NCBI GenBank assembly: GCA_003194525.1
Contig: NBIV01000143.1
Coordinates: 158,548-222,547, forward strand
From: Gracilariopsis chorda
Lineage: Eukaryota > Rhodophyta > Florideophyceae > Gracilariales > Gracilariaceae
Length of the DNA: 64,000 nt
Direction: 5' to 3'
This document shows positions 41,802 to 52,199 of the stretch, piece after piece. A model generated the notes under the pieces. The model searched no databases. It had not been told where the DNA came from and saw only the letters and a list, made by a program, of their open reading frames with translations. The translations under genes and the position numbers were made by a program. Every line of letters starts with the position of its first letter. Within the stretch, counting starts at the first letter, position 1.

Positions 41802-41863
41802 TGTCGCAACCCGGGCCGGTAAGATGGGATCGATCTTTACCGACCCCCTGAGGACTCCCTCCT

Positions 41864-43968
41864 CTAGTTTCCCGATTGAGCAGGCCTAAGAACCACCACC
41901 GTTGCGTTCCCCATCTTCGCGTCAGCGCGTCCTTGCTCCACTTTCTGGATTTCCCCTTGGCGTCTGGCGTCTGCTCTAACCCAAGCTTTGGCCTGCCAAT
42001 ACGGATTGGCCGGTACACGGGCACGTTCAGCTTCCGAAAGGGCTTCATAGTTCAGGATGACCTGATCAAGGTTTCTGACCGACAGCGTGCAATCTGCCGA
42101 CAAATGGTGTCTAGCATAGCAGCTATAACAAATCAGGCCTTCCCTGTTCTGTCGCCCCTGGTAGTTGCCTACCAAGCGATTGTTTACCCAACTGGGTCTC
42201 TTCTCAGTTATCCCTCCTGGGGGCGGAACGACCGCATTTCTTTGGTACGGATACCTGTGTGGTTCCATAGCCATCAGTTCAGAATTCTGAAGATACTCAG
42301 TTGAAGGCAACTCCGTGGTCGGTATCGACCCAGCTGGTTCATCCAGATACTGCACAGCATCATGCTCCGCATGGCCTTCCCGTGGCGTCTGCGTCGAAAG
42401 GTGCGAATCCTCTGGCGATTCCAGATACATGGCTTTGCCCCTCTTCGCAGAACGCTGCACACTTGCATCTTTAGTGGTGTACGTCCCAAGACGTCGGGTT
42501 GCAGAGCCCACTCCACTGCGGGCTCGGACCGCATCTCCTTCCGCCTGTGCGAATTGAATAAGCTCCAAGAAGCGAATTCGAGGATGCCGTTCCCGGTGAC
42601 GGGCAACAAGTGACTTGACAGTCTTATCTAGCCCATCGATGTAAAGCGTCATCTTGTCATCCATACTGTGAACATTTCCGCAACGAATTGCTGCACTATT
42701 CAGCCTCGAGCTGTACTCCACCTCTGTCTCTATATCCTTCTGGGTAACATCCCTGAGATCCAAGATTGCCCCACGAATGGCGTTCGAAGTAGCGTAACTA
42801 CGCAACAAATACTGATAAGCCTCAGACCAACAGGTGACTCCACCATCATCTGCATTCAGCGAACCGCTGACAGCACGATACTGTTCCAGTGCGAGCCTTC
42901 GCAGAAAGTGTGGTAAAGCCACGAAGGCCTGCGCTTCGCTAACCTTGAGAGTGTCTGCCTCTATGACAAACCGACTCAAAAACTCAAAGATGAGTATGGG
43001 ATCCGTCCCATCAAAGGTGAGTTCATCCAAACCAACTTTCAATCGGCGAATGTGATCCCCCACTTTTCCCGTCTCGCGACCTGATCGCATTGTTTTACGA
43101 ACGCGTAATCGATAGTACCGATAATTGGTAATCTTCCGATAAAGCGGATTCGTACACGAAAGGCGCTTCATTCCCCGGTGGGAAGGTCCCTTCTTGAGAC
43201 ACGAAACTGAGTTAACACTCTTCCTCCTTCTCGTGCGGCGAGATTCTTCCTCGTCACTCGAGCTACTGTCGTCCTCTGACGAATCGTCCTCAGAACTCTC
43301 CGAAGAGGAGTCATCATCATTGGAATACTCCGAATTCTCATCAGAATCATCAGGTTTGTGGACTTCCACTTCTTAGACCGCTTTGAAGACTGCTTCTTCC
43401 GTTCTTTCCTTTTCGAAGGGGCTTCGGTTGGACCGACCGCTTGCGCTTCGGAACGTTCTGCTTGCACAGGTGTGTTCACCACGTTCTCAAGTCGTTCCAG
43501 GCGAGGATTAAAGCGTGAGAGGACCTCCTCAACAGTGACCGGTATTGCCGATGGGGTACCCAAAACGTTTCCTTGCATGTCCATCAGGCGGTTGACGCCT
43601 TCTCGTACTGTCCGAACGACATCAGCCATCTGAGAATCATCTCTTCTGTTCTTCAGAGCAATCTGCTCTCGCTTCAACGTCTCCAATGACGATTCTAACA
43701 AGTTCACTTGACTTTGCATTTCGTCTAGACGGAGCTTCTGCGACGCAGATTCCGCACGGAGCCGCTGTATTTCAGCACGTAGAACGTCCGTTGACGACGA
43801 ACCCTCACGGGCAGCGGGTGTTGGTACCTCGGAAGGTGTTCCAGCCCCTCCTGTCGACCTCGACTTCACTGCTTGCTGATATAAGCGGTTGCCCGCCTCT
43901 GTAGACGTGGCTAAACGACTACCAGCCGCATCAGGCTTTCCTGAACTACAACGGCTTCTTGTCTGCAT
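41864..43968 (-). pseudogene. gag: Gag, gypsy element 2 (one frameshift)
   Basis: The first ORF (43968 to 43168) starts MQTRSRCSSGKPDAAGSRLA and has a coiled-coil segment (LRAEIQRLRAESASQKLRLD). Near 43370 the frame shifts into the second ORF (to 41864), starting in an acidic Ser/Asp/Glu-rich stretch, then the capsid (VGLDELTFDGTDPILIFEFL, AFVALPHFLRRLALEQYRAV) and a CCHC zinc knuckle (CYSCYARHHLSADC). The total length if joined would be about 700 residues. A shift in the middle of gag is not a normal expression signal and probably inactivates this copy, unless it is an assembly error. Confidence 0.85.
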
Positions 43969-44421
43969 AACGACCGAATACCCACTGGTGTTCCAGATCG
44001 TTCAGCGAAAAACGCAATACAAAACGAACACGTAGCGCAAAGAGAGTCGCAATCGACACAAACCAACAAGATCGACAACGACAACTCCTCTGCACTCAGA
44101 AAACAAAACAGAAAACAAACTTCACAACAAATCGATAACGATAACAACAAAGCACTTCTGCACTCAGAAACACAACAGAAAACGAACTTTCCAAACTTCA
44201 GATCTCTGATATAACGAGTGAACAGTATGGTTCAGACCTGTGAGCCTTCTGTCTCAACAGAGTCCGTAACGACGGTTCCAACTGCGTTCCAAATATCAAT
44301 GGCGCGAGTAAAGTCCGAATCCGGAAAAGACGATGTGAACAACACAGAATACTTCTCGAAAGCGAGTAACCGAACCACACCAAAGCGGCAAACTGATCTT
44401 CTAAGTCAGGAGACCAGTTTA
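43969..44421 (-). other. Leader of gypsy element 2 with primer-binding site and short repeats
   Basis: It lies between the 5' LTR and gag. The primer-binding site is the complement of 44399-44416 (TGGTCTCCTGACTTAGAA), separated by about five bases from the LTR and nearly the same as in element 1. An A/C-rich block holds two copies of a roughly 35-bp unit (CTCTGCACTCAGAAAA near 44085 and TTCTGCACTCAGAAAC near 44155). Confidence 0.75.
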
Positions 44422-45157
44422 TGTGGTATTCCACTAATGCCTGTAAGCACCTCGGTAGCGGGGTGAAAAGCCACAAACGAACCACGAATGTGGGTATTGC
44501 CTTGCGGGCAACGGGACTAGAAGATCAGTGCCAAGGTGGGAGCACCAGCAGTACGAATGTCACGTGTGTGAACAGCGTATCTGAGAGCGGAGACTCAGCG
44601 TAGCCAAAAGATAAGAGTATCAGACGGTCCTGTGGCAAACACAACAATATCAATAAACAAAAGAGCAAAACGAGAACAGTCAGCTGTAAAACACGTGAGG
44701 ATATCCTCGGAACAAAGAGCTATAGCTAAGAAACGATTAAGTACTGATACTATATGTGCCTCTGTGTCGTAAACGACTTAGGATTCCTGACGGTCTGACC
44801 AAAGGGTCAGGAGCTGAGGGGGTTGGTTGGCCTCCGCCTCCCTCACCTGGGCAAGTCGCCCTTTACTAGGCTGCGAAGCCAATCAATAGTCTGACAGTAG
44901 TGTCTAAATGTGTGGCTCTCCACTAACTATAATAATAAAATATAAGAAAATAATTAATTAATTAGTGGCGGCCCACTACAGTACCATGCACAGCAGTGCA
45001 GTGCCAGATTACCATCCATGGTTCACATTCCTCCATAAAGGGGTTACATTCATAGTCCTTGCTGGACAGCCATGTACTGTAGCACCATACTAGGAATATC
45101 GTCCTCGACTCAGCTCACGATCCGGCATACCGATACCATTGCATTACAAATGCTACA
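44422..45157 (-). repeat. 5' LTR of gypsy element 2
   Basis: 736 bp; partner of 33999-34734. Most of the visible differences are transitions (about 11 of 16). Confidence 0.92.
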
Positions 45158-45917
45158 CTTCCCCTGAAGTCCTCCGAATGTCTTTACTTTCTAACCGAAC
45201 ATTTTTTTCTGTTCACTATGAACTGCAAATGCTGCATAGGGAACATCCAAAGGAAGAAATCTAATACACTCATGTTTGGAGGAACGTGACGCGGTAAAAT
45301 AAAATCTCCGGCTGTGCCAACCAGTTTCCACTAATACATTTGCATACAAACATTCAGAGGACTCAACTTCGTACAGGTTTCCTACACACGACCATGAATC
45401 ACAGTCGATTGGACAGGTCCATTTTCGCTTAATGAACTTGTTTGTGGCTGCAAAACGTGCGTCTCAGATGGTGTCACAAGAGCATCTTCCTCGATAGTTT
45501 GCGTATTATTGGGTTCAACATCGGTAATAGGCTCTTCTGCAGCATTCACGGCTTCGTCAACACCGGTACTTAGTGTGATTCTAGATGGAGGTAGAATTAC
45601 TTCTTTTTCTGGGTTCGGTAGACTAAACTTCACAGTCGGAAAAGTGAGATTTCGATTGTTGACCTTTCCAATGTCAACATTGAGGACAGAACCTTGTACC
45701 GTTGTTGAATTCCATTGAGACACATAGTAACGTTTGCATTCAGCGTCATTTGTAACCAGACAAGCACGGCTGTTGACAGTTGTTCCAACAGTTTTGCGAA
45801 GATCTGTGGACGGGGCCATTGTGTACGAATGTTGTTGATGATAGTGCTTGATGTAACAGCTACGACTGTTGGTGAAAGGTTGTGGACATGGTTCAGCACT
45901 GCCGGCGTGGAAGACAT
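45158..45917 (-). pseudogene. piggyBac-like transposase, N-terminal part
   Basis: The segment adjoining the LTR reads FILPRHVPPNMSVLDFFLWM then FPMQHLQFIV (about 45190-45290), the start of the piggyBac DDE domain (S-x-x-E/D-F-F, then IV-x-x-TN). It joins GELLKFFGILILM at 33998 once the gypsy element is removed. Upstream, frames 45382-45819 and 45630-45917 supply an acidic, Thr/Pro-rich N-terminus (PNNTQTIEEDALVTPSE), as is common in this family. Frameshifts are present. Transposon ends and TTAA sites were not found. Confidence 0.65.
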
Positions 45918-46504
45918 GATGAGAAGATCAAAGTGAAAAAGTTTTGGGAAAGTTTTAAGGTTTTGATAAAGTTCTAGAGTAATTAATACTCACCTCATAT
46001 GAGGTCGCTGGTCAGATAGACACTAGTAATGGGCAGAGGGCACGTTTTTGATAACTTCACGTCTAATTGACATCAGACATTGTAACATAAACGATTGCCA
46101 ATCCAAACGGAACATAATACCCTGCGACAGCTGGTATCGTGGATAGTCAGAGCAGAGACAGTTATACGTAGAAAGAAGGGCGCGTGCAAGAGTTATAAGA
46201 GGAGCGGAAATGCACAGAATAAAGAAAGGAGAGGGCCAAGGAATAAAGAGGGCGGACTCCGAGCAGTTGTGCTGTCCACAAGTGTTCTTCGATTACCCTT
46301 GGTAACCCTTTACCATACATACCATCCGTTGCAATTGAGATGGCGTCAACACAATCCACAACGACGCCACTTGCACATATTCATTTGATCAGTATTACAA
46401 GGGTACTCGTCAACTACGTGGAAACATTGTGAGATTACATTGGCAACAGTGTCATTAGTTCAATTTCAACGGGGTTGTCGTCTACGTGTACACCTTTCTA
46501 GTTG
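45918..46504. other. No supported gene
   Basis: Left flank of the duplicated block. One plus-strand ORF (46095-46388) has no recognisable motif. CTCATATGAG at about 45993 is a short palindrome. Confidence 0.35.
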
Positions 46505-46659
46505 TGGGTCATCGTCAGCAGTTGCATCGCGCCCATCACCAGTTCAGTGCACCTTTCTTCGTTCTGTGAGTAAAGTTATGTTTTTGACCCTCGCATCCAC
46601 TTTGTTGGACTGGTGGTGACAAACAAGTATACCACTTCGGAGCAATTGACCAGCTGAGA

Positions 46660-48843
46660 CGCTTGTTCTCACTGCCCATTGCGGAGTTTGCTTTATTGAT
46701 TAATCGACGCTCGGGAAAGTCTCTTCTTTCCCAAACCATGCAATACGCTACGTTTATGGAGTTGTACAAACAACGCACTGACACTATTCTCAGCTCGAAT
46801 ATTGAAAAATACAGCGTTATCGGAAAAAGGCGATCACGAGAAGGCGATCTATTATTCATCCAATGCTGTCGGAGGCGCACATAACAAAGACGTGAAAGAG
46901 CTTTGCGGCACATGTATTTTGGGTCTTAAAGCTCGGGAAGCACTCGAAAGCAGCTGATACCTTGGAAATTTAACGAAACGCATCCCAGACAACTCCATGT
47001 TGGCGTACATCATGAGCGAGTTACATCGAAAAACGACATCTCCAAGAAAAGCATATGTGGTTGTAGAAAAAATGATGAGAGATTGTAAAATTCGTGCTCA
47101 GAGGAGGAGCTCAGCTCGTCAGAGCAAACTCAAACCGATTCAAGTTCTTCTGGAGATTATCATCGGGATTCGCTTTGTTGAGGAGAGATATCTCGATGCT
47201 GCCGACCTTCTTTCAAGATGAAAGATAGTAACACAGATATTGTATGTTGGATGCTTTTTGTACAACGGTTATTGGAAGCTGTATGTCACCATCGCTTTCT
47301 TTCTACCACTGCAGCCGAGCCTACTTTTCAGGAGTTCTAGGAATTCCAAGCAGAATAGAAAAACACGTTGTTCTACTTTGACCAGTCGCGGACGCATGTA
47401 GAAGAGGATCAAACTTTTCTGATAAGACATGAGCGTCCACCTTACCACTCTATATAGGCGCTGAGTTGGAGGACCCGGTTGATGCCCGGCTTATTTGAGC
47501 AGTTTGTGCTGTATTGGAGTTGGCGATATGAGTACAGCAAATTCTGATCTGGAATGGGTGCTATCGGTACATCCCCGTTACATGTTGGAGCCTCAATGCG
47601 GTACCCACAGTTTCAAACTCCGTAAGAAGTGGTCTGAGTAAAGAGAAATGCCACCAAGAAGTATTCAGGCCAAACTGAGCACTGCTCTTTGAAGGTGAAG
47701 AAAACAAAACAGGAAGTTGATGCCCTCGCCCGAGGAAGGGAGCTCTTTCAGAAAGGCGACTTCAGAGGGTTTCTTGTTCAAGATTTCACTCCTCTAGAAA
47801 ACGCTTTATTTCTTTGTAAGCCAGGCAGACAACCAGAAAGCCTAATGCTGAAGGTTCGAAAAACAGTAACGATGATCTCCTCGGTGTACGTGAAGGCCAT
47901 GAGAAGCAATCCGATAATTTTGCACCCGCAGACATTACTGAATCCATAGGGCAGAATTCGAACACCAAATAGATAGAGAAAAGCTTCAGGCACTTGGAGC
48001 TACTTTGATTGCGGAAATGGCAGTGTGCCCGTGCCAAGCTTAGGATGACTTGGGAAACCGTAGTCCCTGGTTCGCATTTTTGAATGCTTGGCTCATCTTC
48101 GAATAGCTGGGGGTCGGCCCGATGTGAAACTGCGTTTAAAGGCGTTGGACGTTATCGTGTCTACGGCGGTCGGTGATGGTGCACGTGCCCATGATTCAGT
48201 AAGATTTTTTTTTGGAAGCACCAAAGAATACGGATATGGAGTTCGCATGCTCAGTCATAGACCAAATGAGGATGGAAACAGATGGGCAGCGCTGTAGATC
48301 CTTTCAGTTTCTGAAACGATTATGGCGGAAGAACATTTCGCCGCTCTTACCTTATTTGGTTGGGAATTGCTCTAGTCGAGGAGGGGTTAACATCCGTCGA
48401 TACACGGAAAGTGATATATCTTCATCCGATGAAAATGTTGCCTAAGCATCCTCTTCTATGCCTGTTATTGGCCATTCGGACTTCATACGTTGTGGAAGGG
48501 AAAATCATCCAGAATCGCAACGAGATGGTTACGTATGCGCTGCGTTTTCGGAGCGATTATATGCGAAATGGCAGAAAAGGGGTTCTACCGGAAGAGCATT
48601 GCTTGTACAACACGGAAACTAGCCACGATTTTGGAAGAGATATGCACCACCTTCGCCTGTTGCACTTTGTAACTGAAGCTTACATGCGAGTGCTTGACAG
48701 TGAGAATGAGGGTGCGACAAAAATGCTATATCAGAATGGACCAATTTGCGACGGAACGCGGCGTTCAACTTTGTACAGATCTACAGGGAGGGTGGGGATA
48801 TCAAAATGACTGGCGCAATCTGCAATGAATACTTTGTTTTCTG
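46660..48843 (+). pseudogene. TFIIIC TPR-subunit (GTF3C3/TFC4-like) pseudogene, copy 1
   Basis: Plus-strand fragments in shifting frames: a TPR-like helix pair near 46810-46960 (with copy 2: GDHEKAIYYSSNAVGG, ELCGTCILGLKAREALESS), EVDALARGRELFQKGDF at about 47705, DGQRCRSFQFLKRLWRK near 48280, HPLLCLLLAIRTSYVVEGK with QNRNEMVTYALRF (48450-48545), GVLPEEHCLYNTETSHDFGR with MHHLRLLHFVTEAYMRVLD (48580-48700), and AFNFVQIYREGGDIKMTG near 48765-48820. The last three follow the C-terminal pattern of the TFIIIC TPR subunit (YN-x-GR-x-H-x-x-GL-x-H-x-A, AAxNL-x-x-IYR-x-SG). That protein helps recruit TFIIIB for RNA polymerase III. The frame is broken many times. Confidence 0.6.
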
Positions 48844-49208
48844 AAGCGGTGCGTTGAAGCAGGTAAACAAGGCTATACGCAAAGCTCTATGCAGCACTTC
48901 AGTGGTTCATGAGATGACAAGTTTACGTGAGATATTGGGGCTGACCACTGTTGCGTGCAGATGCGGCATTGTGCGCTGAGGTTCGACACAGCGTTGTAAT
49001 GGATAGTGAAATAATTGCGGTTTCAGCTGCAGCAGAGGATGATAACGACGAAGGGCGGCGACAAGCTGTAGAAGGAATTTATGACAAGATGCAGGCGTTG
49101 AAAATAGTAGCGGTTCAAGAGAAGTAGAGCATAGCTGATTAATACCGTTGATTGATGAAACTGAGAACTAGACGGAAGAAGTATAGTGAGTGCGAAGGTG
49201 GAGATGAC

Positions 49209-49988
49209 TTAAGGAACGACTTCATCGTTGATGTCAAAGAAGACCTCACTGCGGTTAAGATCGTCTAAGCCTGCAGGACGAGAAATCATGAGTGGCTTTG
49301 CAAGACGACTAGAAGGTAGATCATCCGAAGTGGAATCACTCTCGAATCCTTTTTCCCACTCACTATCACTATCTGAAGTGCCGCCAAGATGTTGCGGATG
49401 GGGATAGTAATCATGGAGACGCGAGGCGTCACCGCTACCATGGGAGGAGAGAGTTGTTAGATGATGTGCCATGGTTTGTCTTCTCAGCATTCTTTTACGA
49501 TTCTTCTTCTCCTTTCTGATGGGCTCTCTCTTGTCACGTTTGCGCTTGCGAAGAATGATTTCCACTTTGAAGCGGATACATTCATCGCCAGGAACGTTGG
49601 GCATGCGGATGCAGGATATGGTGGTTCCGGCTTTGATGTGCTCTACTTTGGCAAGTTTGTTGCCTATGTCGTGGTATCGACGGATGATTTGATCGTCCAG
49701 TTCGTTGGGTGGTTCTTGTAGACAGAGGGAGTAGGGAACGATTTGACGTTGATTGTTGTCGTTGAAGATTGCTGGACCACCTAAGGGGATGAGTTCGACA
49801 ACGATTTTGTAAAGGCCATCTGCAGGAACAGTATAACTTGCTGAGCCATGGTCGAAACAAGGATGTGTATTGTCTTCAACGATGTCGCGTTCGATTTCCC
49901 ACCCTTTTACTACGGTCTTCTCCGCGGACGGTGGTGGGGGGTTTGTACTGGGACAGTGGAGCGCCGAAAAGTCGCAAGCGGCTTCCAT
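49209..49988 (-). CDS. Intact 259-residue protein with a possible C1q/TNF-like jelly-roll
   Basis: Uninterrupted ORF starting MEAACDFSALHCPSTNPPPP. Residues about 45-135 contain HGSASYTVPADGLYKIVVEL, then IKAGTTISCIRMPNV and CIRFKVEIILRKRKRDK. A pattern of YTVP-x-DGLY, then a glycine turn and a final strand, resembles C1q/TNF-type beta-sandwiches. A basic segment (KRKRDKREPIRKEKKNRKRM) and an acidic Ser-rich C-terminus (GTSDSDSEWEKGFESDSTSD) follow, suggesting an intracellular, possibly nuclear protein. The duplicate at 62210-62997 is broken by single-base insertions. The fold call is by pattern only. Confidence 0.55.
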   Translation of the reverse strand: MEAACDFSALHCPSTNPPPPSAEKTVVKGWEIERDIVEDNTHPCFDHGSASYTVPADGLYKIVVELIPLGGPAIFNDNNQRQIVPYSLCLQEPPNELDDQIIRRYHDIGNKLAKVEHIKAGTTISCIRMPNVPGDECIRFKVEIILRKRKRDKREPIRKEKKNRKRMLRRQTMAHHLTTLSSHGSGDASRLHDYYPHPQHLGGTSDSDSEWEKGFESDSTSDDLPSSRLAKPLMISRPAGLDDLNRSEVFFDINDEVVP

Positions 49989-49999
49989 TGGAGGAGCTG

Positions 50000-50950
50000 A
50001 AACTGCTGGTGAACAAGCCTTTCGAAGAGCAGGGGTGTGTGTGGGGGTGAAGGGTGGAGATTACTAAGATGAAATCAGAATAGGATAGAGAGGTGATGGA
50101 AGGAAGGCAGTTCATTGAATGTGTGTTGTGCTTATCAGGGCGTGTGTTTGTACGTATGAGTTACATCCATGCACGAATGCGGACTACGAGGGACGAGAAG
50201 GGGCAAATTTTGGTCCCGAGCCGCAGGGGTACAGTACCATTTTTCCCTTCGCGTGACCCGCAACTGCGCGAGTTGTTGCGCGAGTTGTTCGATATAACGT
50301 GCTTATCGCACTGTTTTCCAACATGTAGCCAATCAACAGCAAAGTAGGAATGGGTGAGAAATGGCTAAAGAAAAGAGATCGAAATCAAAGGACCGATATC
50401 GATAACATCATCGATGGAGTGAGATAAGCATGGAACGTTGAGTTATGCGCGCTGGTTAGGTGCTATGAAGCAGGAATCAAGGTGGAAATACTTTACGTGC
50501 ATGGCTGTGCTTGAAGGTGGCGCGGGCGGTTATGGGGAAGCGGCGTGACAAGACGGCGGGCCCTTTTCTCTTCAGGCGGGCTACAATGTCCGCGCATTGC
50601 AGGCGCGGCCAGACGATGCCGCAGACATTGACCATTGGCAGATTGCGTCCCGTTGAGGCACGTCGGCCACTCAGATTCGCACAAGTTGACAGACCATGCA
50701 TCGTGCTTGCCCACGGCGATACCGTCGTTGCTGTGATGCACCTTCCAACTCGTGGCGCACGCGTTCCTCTTGCTGTACTAGACACTTTGAGCCGTGACTT
50801 CTCACCATCTTAAATGACAACGGTACGTAGCTTTAGAATCTTTCTGTTCCGTTTCGTTACCGTTGGTACTGTTTGCCAAGGGTATGTCAAACTTTAAGAA
50901 TTGTCTCGCCAGTTTAGAACGCACGACGCCCCACTCCACCACTGCCATAG
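50000..50950. other. Intergenic region with overlapping ORFs of doubtful status
   Basis: Contains plus ORF 50511-50813 and minus ORF 50477-50785, which mirror each other in a GC-rich stretch. Both survive in the duplicate, so conservation cannot decide between them. Also a repeat of GCGCGAGTTGTT at about 50275. No motif is recognised. Confidence 0.4.
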
Positions 50951-50960
50951 TTTTATAAAC
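50951..50960 (+). promoter_or_regulatory. TATA box of the zinc-finger gene
   Basis: TTTTATAAAC lies about 80 bp before ATG 51040, followed by the dyad GATACTATCATAGTATC at about 50979. The block from GTTACCGTTGGTA (about 50864) through the ATG recurs at 58080-58265 and, up to the window edge, at 63870-64000. Confidence 0.6.
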
Positions 50961-51039
50961 CCGGCCACTTCGTTCGAGATACTATCATAGTATCCCGGCC
51001 GCGCGTATCAGAAGAGTTTCCATTCCATTTATCGTCGCT

Positions 51040-52199
51040 ATGTCATCCAACAAAACAGTTCCCGGCCCGCCAAGATCTTCCTCGGCGGTCAAGCGTCTCG
51101 CCTGCACAGAAGAGGGTTGTGACAAAACTTTTACTAGCAGACAAGGCCGAAAGAGACATATGCGCATGCATACCGGTGAGGAGCCGTACTTTTGTTTTGA
51201 TTGCGAGAGGAGCTTTAAATGGAGGAGTGGTTTGGTACTCCATAGGCGTCACACGGACTGTTCTCCCTTCGCTTATGCGTTTATCCGTCGCAACGAACAG
51301 CGAGCACAGCCTCCGAGACAGGCTGGCCAAACTGCTCCACCACCCGATATGAGAGGTGAAATAGATGCATTCGTCACACAGCTTCAGCAACAGCAGGTAA
51401 ATCTTTGGCATGACGCGGACCAAACACAGAGTGCCGCTATAAATGCTGCTCTCTTGCGCCAGCAGCAAATTCACCCAACCTTGCAAGAGCAACAACGGAT
51501 TCGTCAACAGGACGAGATCGAACGCCAACAAGGAAAGCAAGGTTTGATTCAAATACAAAGACAGTTCCAGCTCTCCCCCCAAGAGCAGCACGAGCAGACT
51601 GTCCAGTCTTTTACACCCATGTCCTTGATTCAAACAACTCCGCTCAGCCTGTTTATGCCACCCAGGAAGGCATGTGCAGCTATTCAACACCGCAGCCTGC
51701 CACGGAGTCTCACAGTGTTCACCAAATACCGCAGCAAACTCATGCATACATTGGGTACTCGGAGCCCGCGACATCAAATCGCGAACAGCTCTACTACGCA
51801 GAGCCCGAAAACTACGAGGCACTCCCAATCTCGTACATGCGACCAACTCTCCCTGGATTGCACCATGAAGTTTGGAGCACACAAGCTTCTTCGCAGAGCA
51901 ATGCCCCAGATACACGTTGGTGGCAAGGTGAAGATCGAGAGATTTTTGACTGTTCAGAAGACGCCCATGCTGCGAATACGGGCAATGAGTTCCATCTGGA
52001 CCCAAACGATGACATTTTTGCTGCGTTACAAGATCCCGATGCGGACCCTCATGGCCAGATGGATATCAACTTTGGCTGCAATCAAGAGCTCCTAAACGAT
52101 GACTTGGGAATAATAACAGATGCAGTGCAATGGGGCAATGGGGGGGAGAATGATGATGAAACATGGTTTACATTAACCGACAGGTCAGTGCTGCAGTGA
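51040..52199 (+). CDS. C2H2 zinc-finger transcription factor with Gln-rich and acidic regions
   Basis: ATG 51040 opens MSSNKTVPGPPRSSSAV. Finger 1: C22, C27, H40, H44. Finger 2: C52, C55, H68 and H71 or C74, a slightly irregular end. A glutamine-rich coiled-coil follows (QEQQRIRQQDEIERQQGKQG, about 145-165). The first frame then degenerates, while a second frame carries native-looking sequence from PVYATQEGMCSYSTPQP (51648) to an acidic C-terminus (FHLDPNDDIFAALQDPDADP) and stops at 52199. Excising 51601-51647 (GTCCAG to CTCAG, 47 nt) as an intron would join the two frames into about 370 residues; a frameshift is the alternative. A DNA-binding activator is likely. A truncated paralogue lies at 58265. 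Confidence 0.75.

Larger units (their letters stand above)
33999..45157 (-). mobile_element. Ty3/gypsy chromodomain retrotransposon (element 2), 11.2 kb
   Basis: LTRs of 736 bp at 33999-34734 and 44422-45157 differ at about 16 positions by eye (about 98% identical). The element reads on the minus strand: primer-binding site, gag, protease, RT-RNase H, integrase with chromodomain, then an antisense ORF and a polypurine tract. Flanking bases GGGAG and GGAAG (minus strand) fit a 5-bp target-site duplication with one change. It splits a piggyBac-like transposase. Pol is a single frame interrupted by only three stops, so this copy is young but not intact. Confidence 0.93.
46505..51000. repeat. Segmental duplication, copy 1
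   Basis: From TGGGTCATCGTCAGCAG to the TATA-proximal promoter of the zinc-finger gene, this sequence is nearly identical to 59504-64000, at a constant offset of 12998-13010 bases. Homology begins abruptly at 46505. The second copy is cut off by the window edge, so the repeat is longer than shown. Confidence 0.95.

Noticed and set aside
50477-50813. Overlapping plus and minus ORFs preserved in both duplicate copies
   Set aside because: The two copies are too similar for conservation to be evidence of coding, and neither has a motif.
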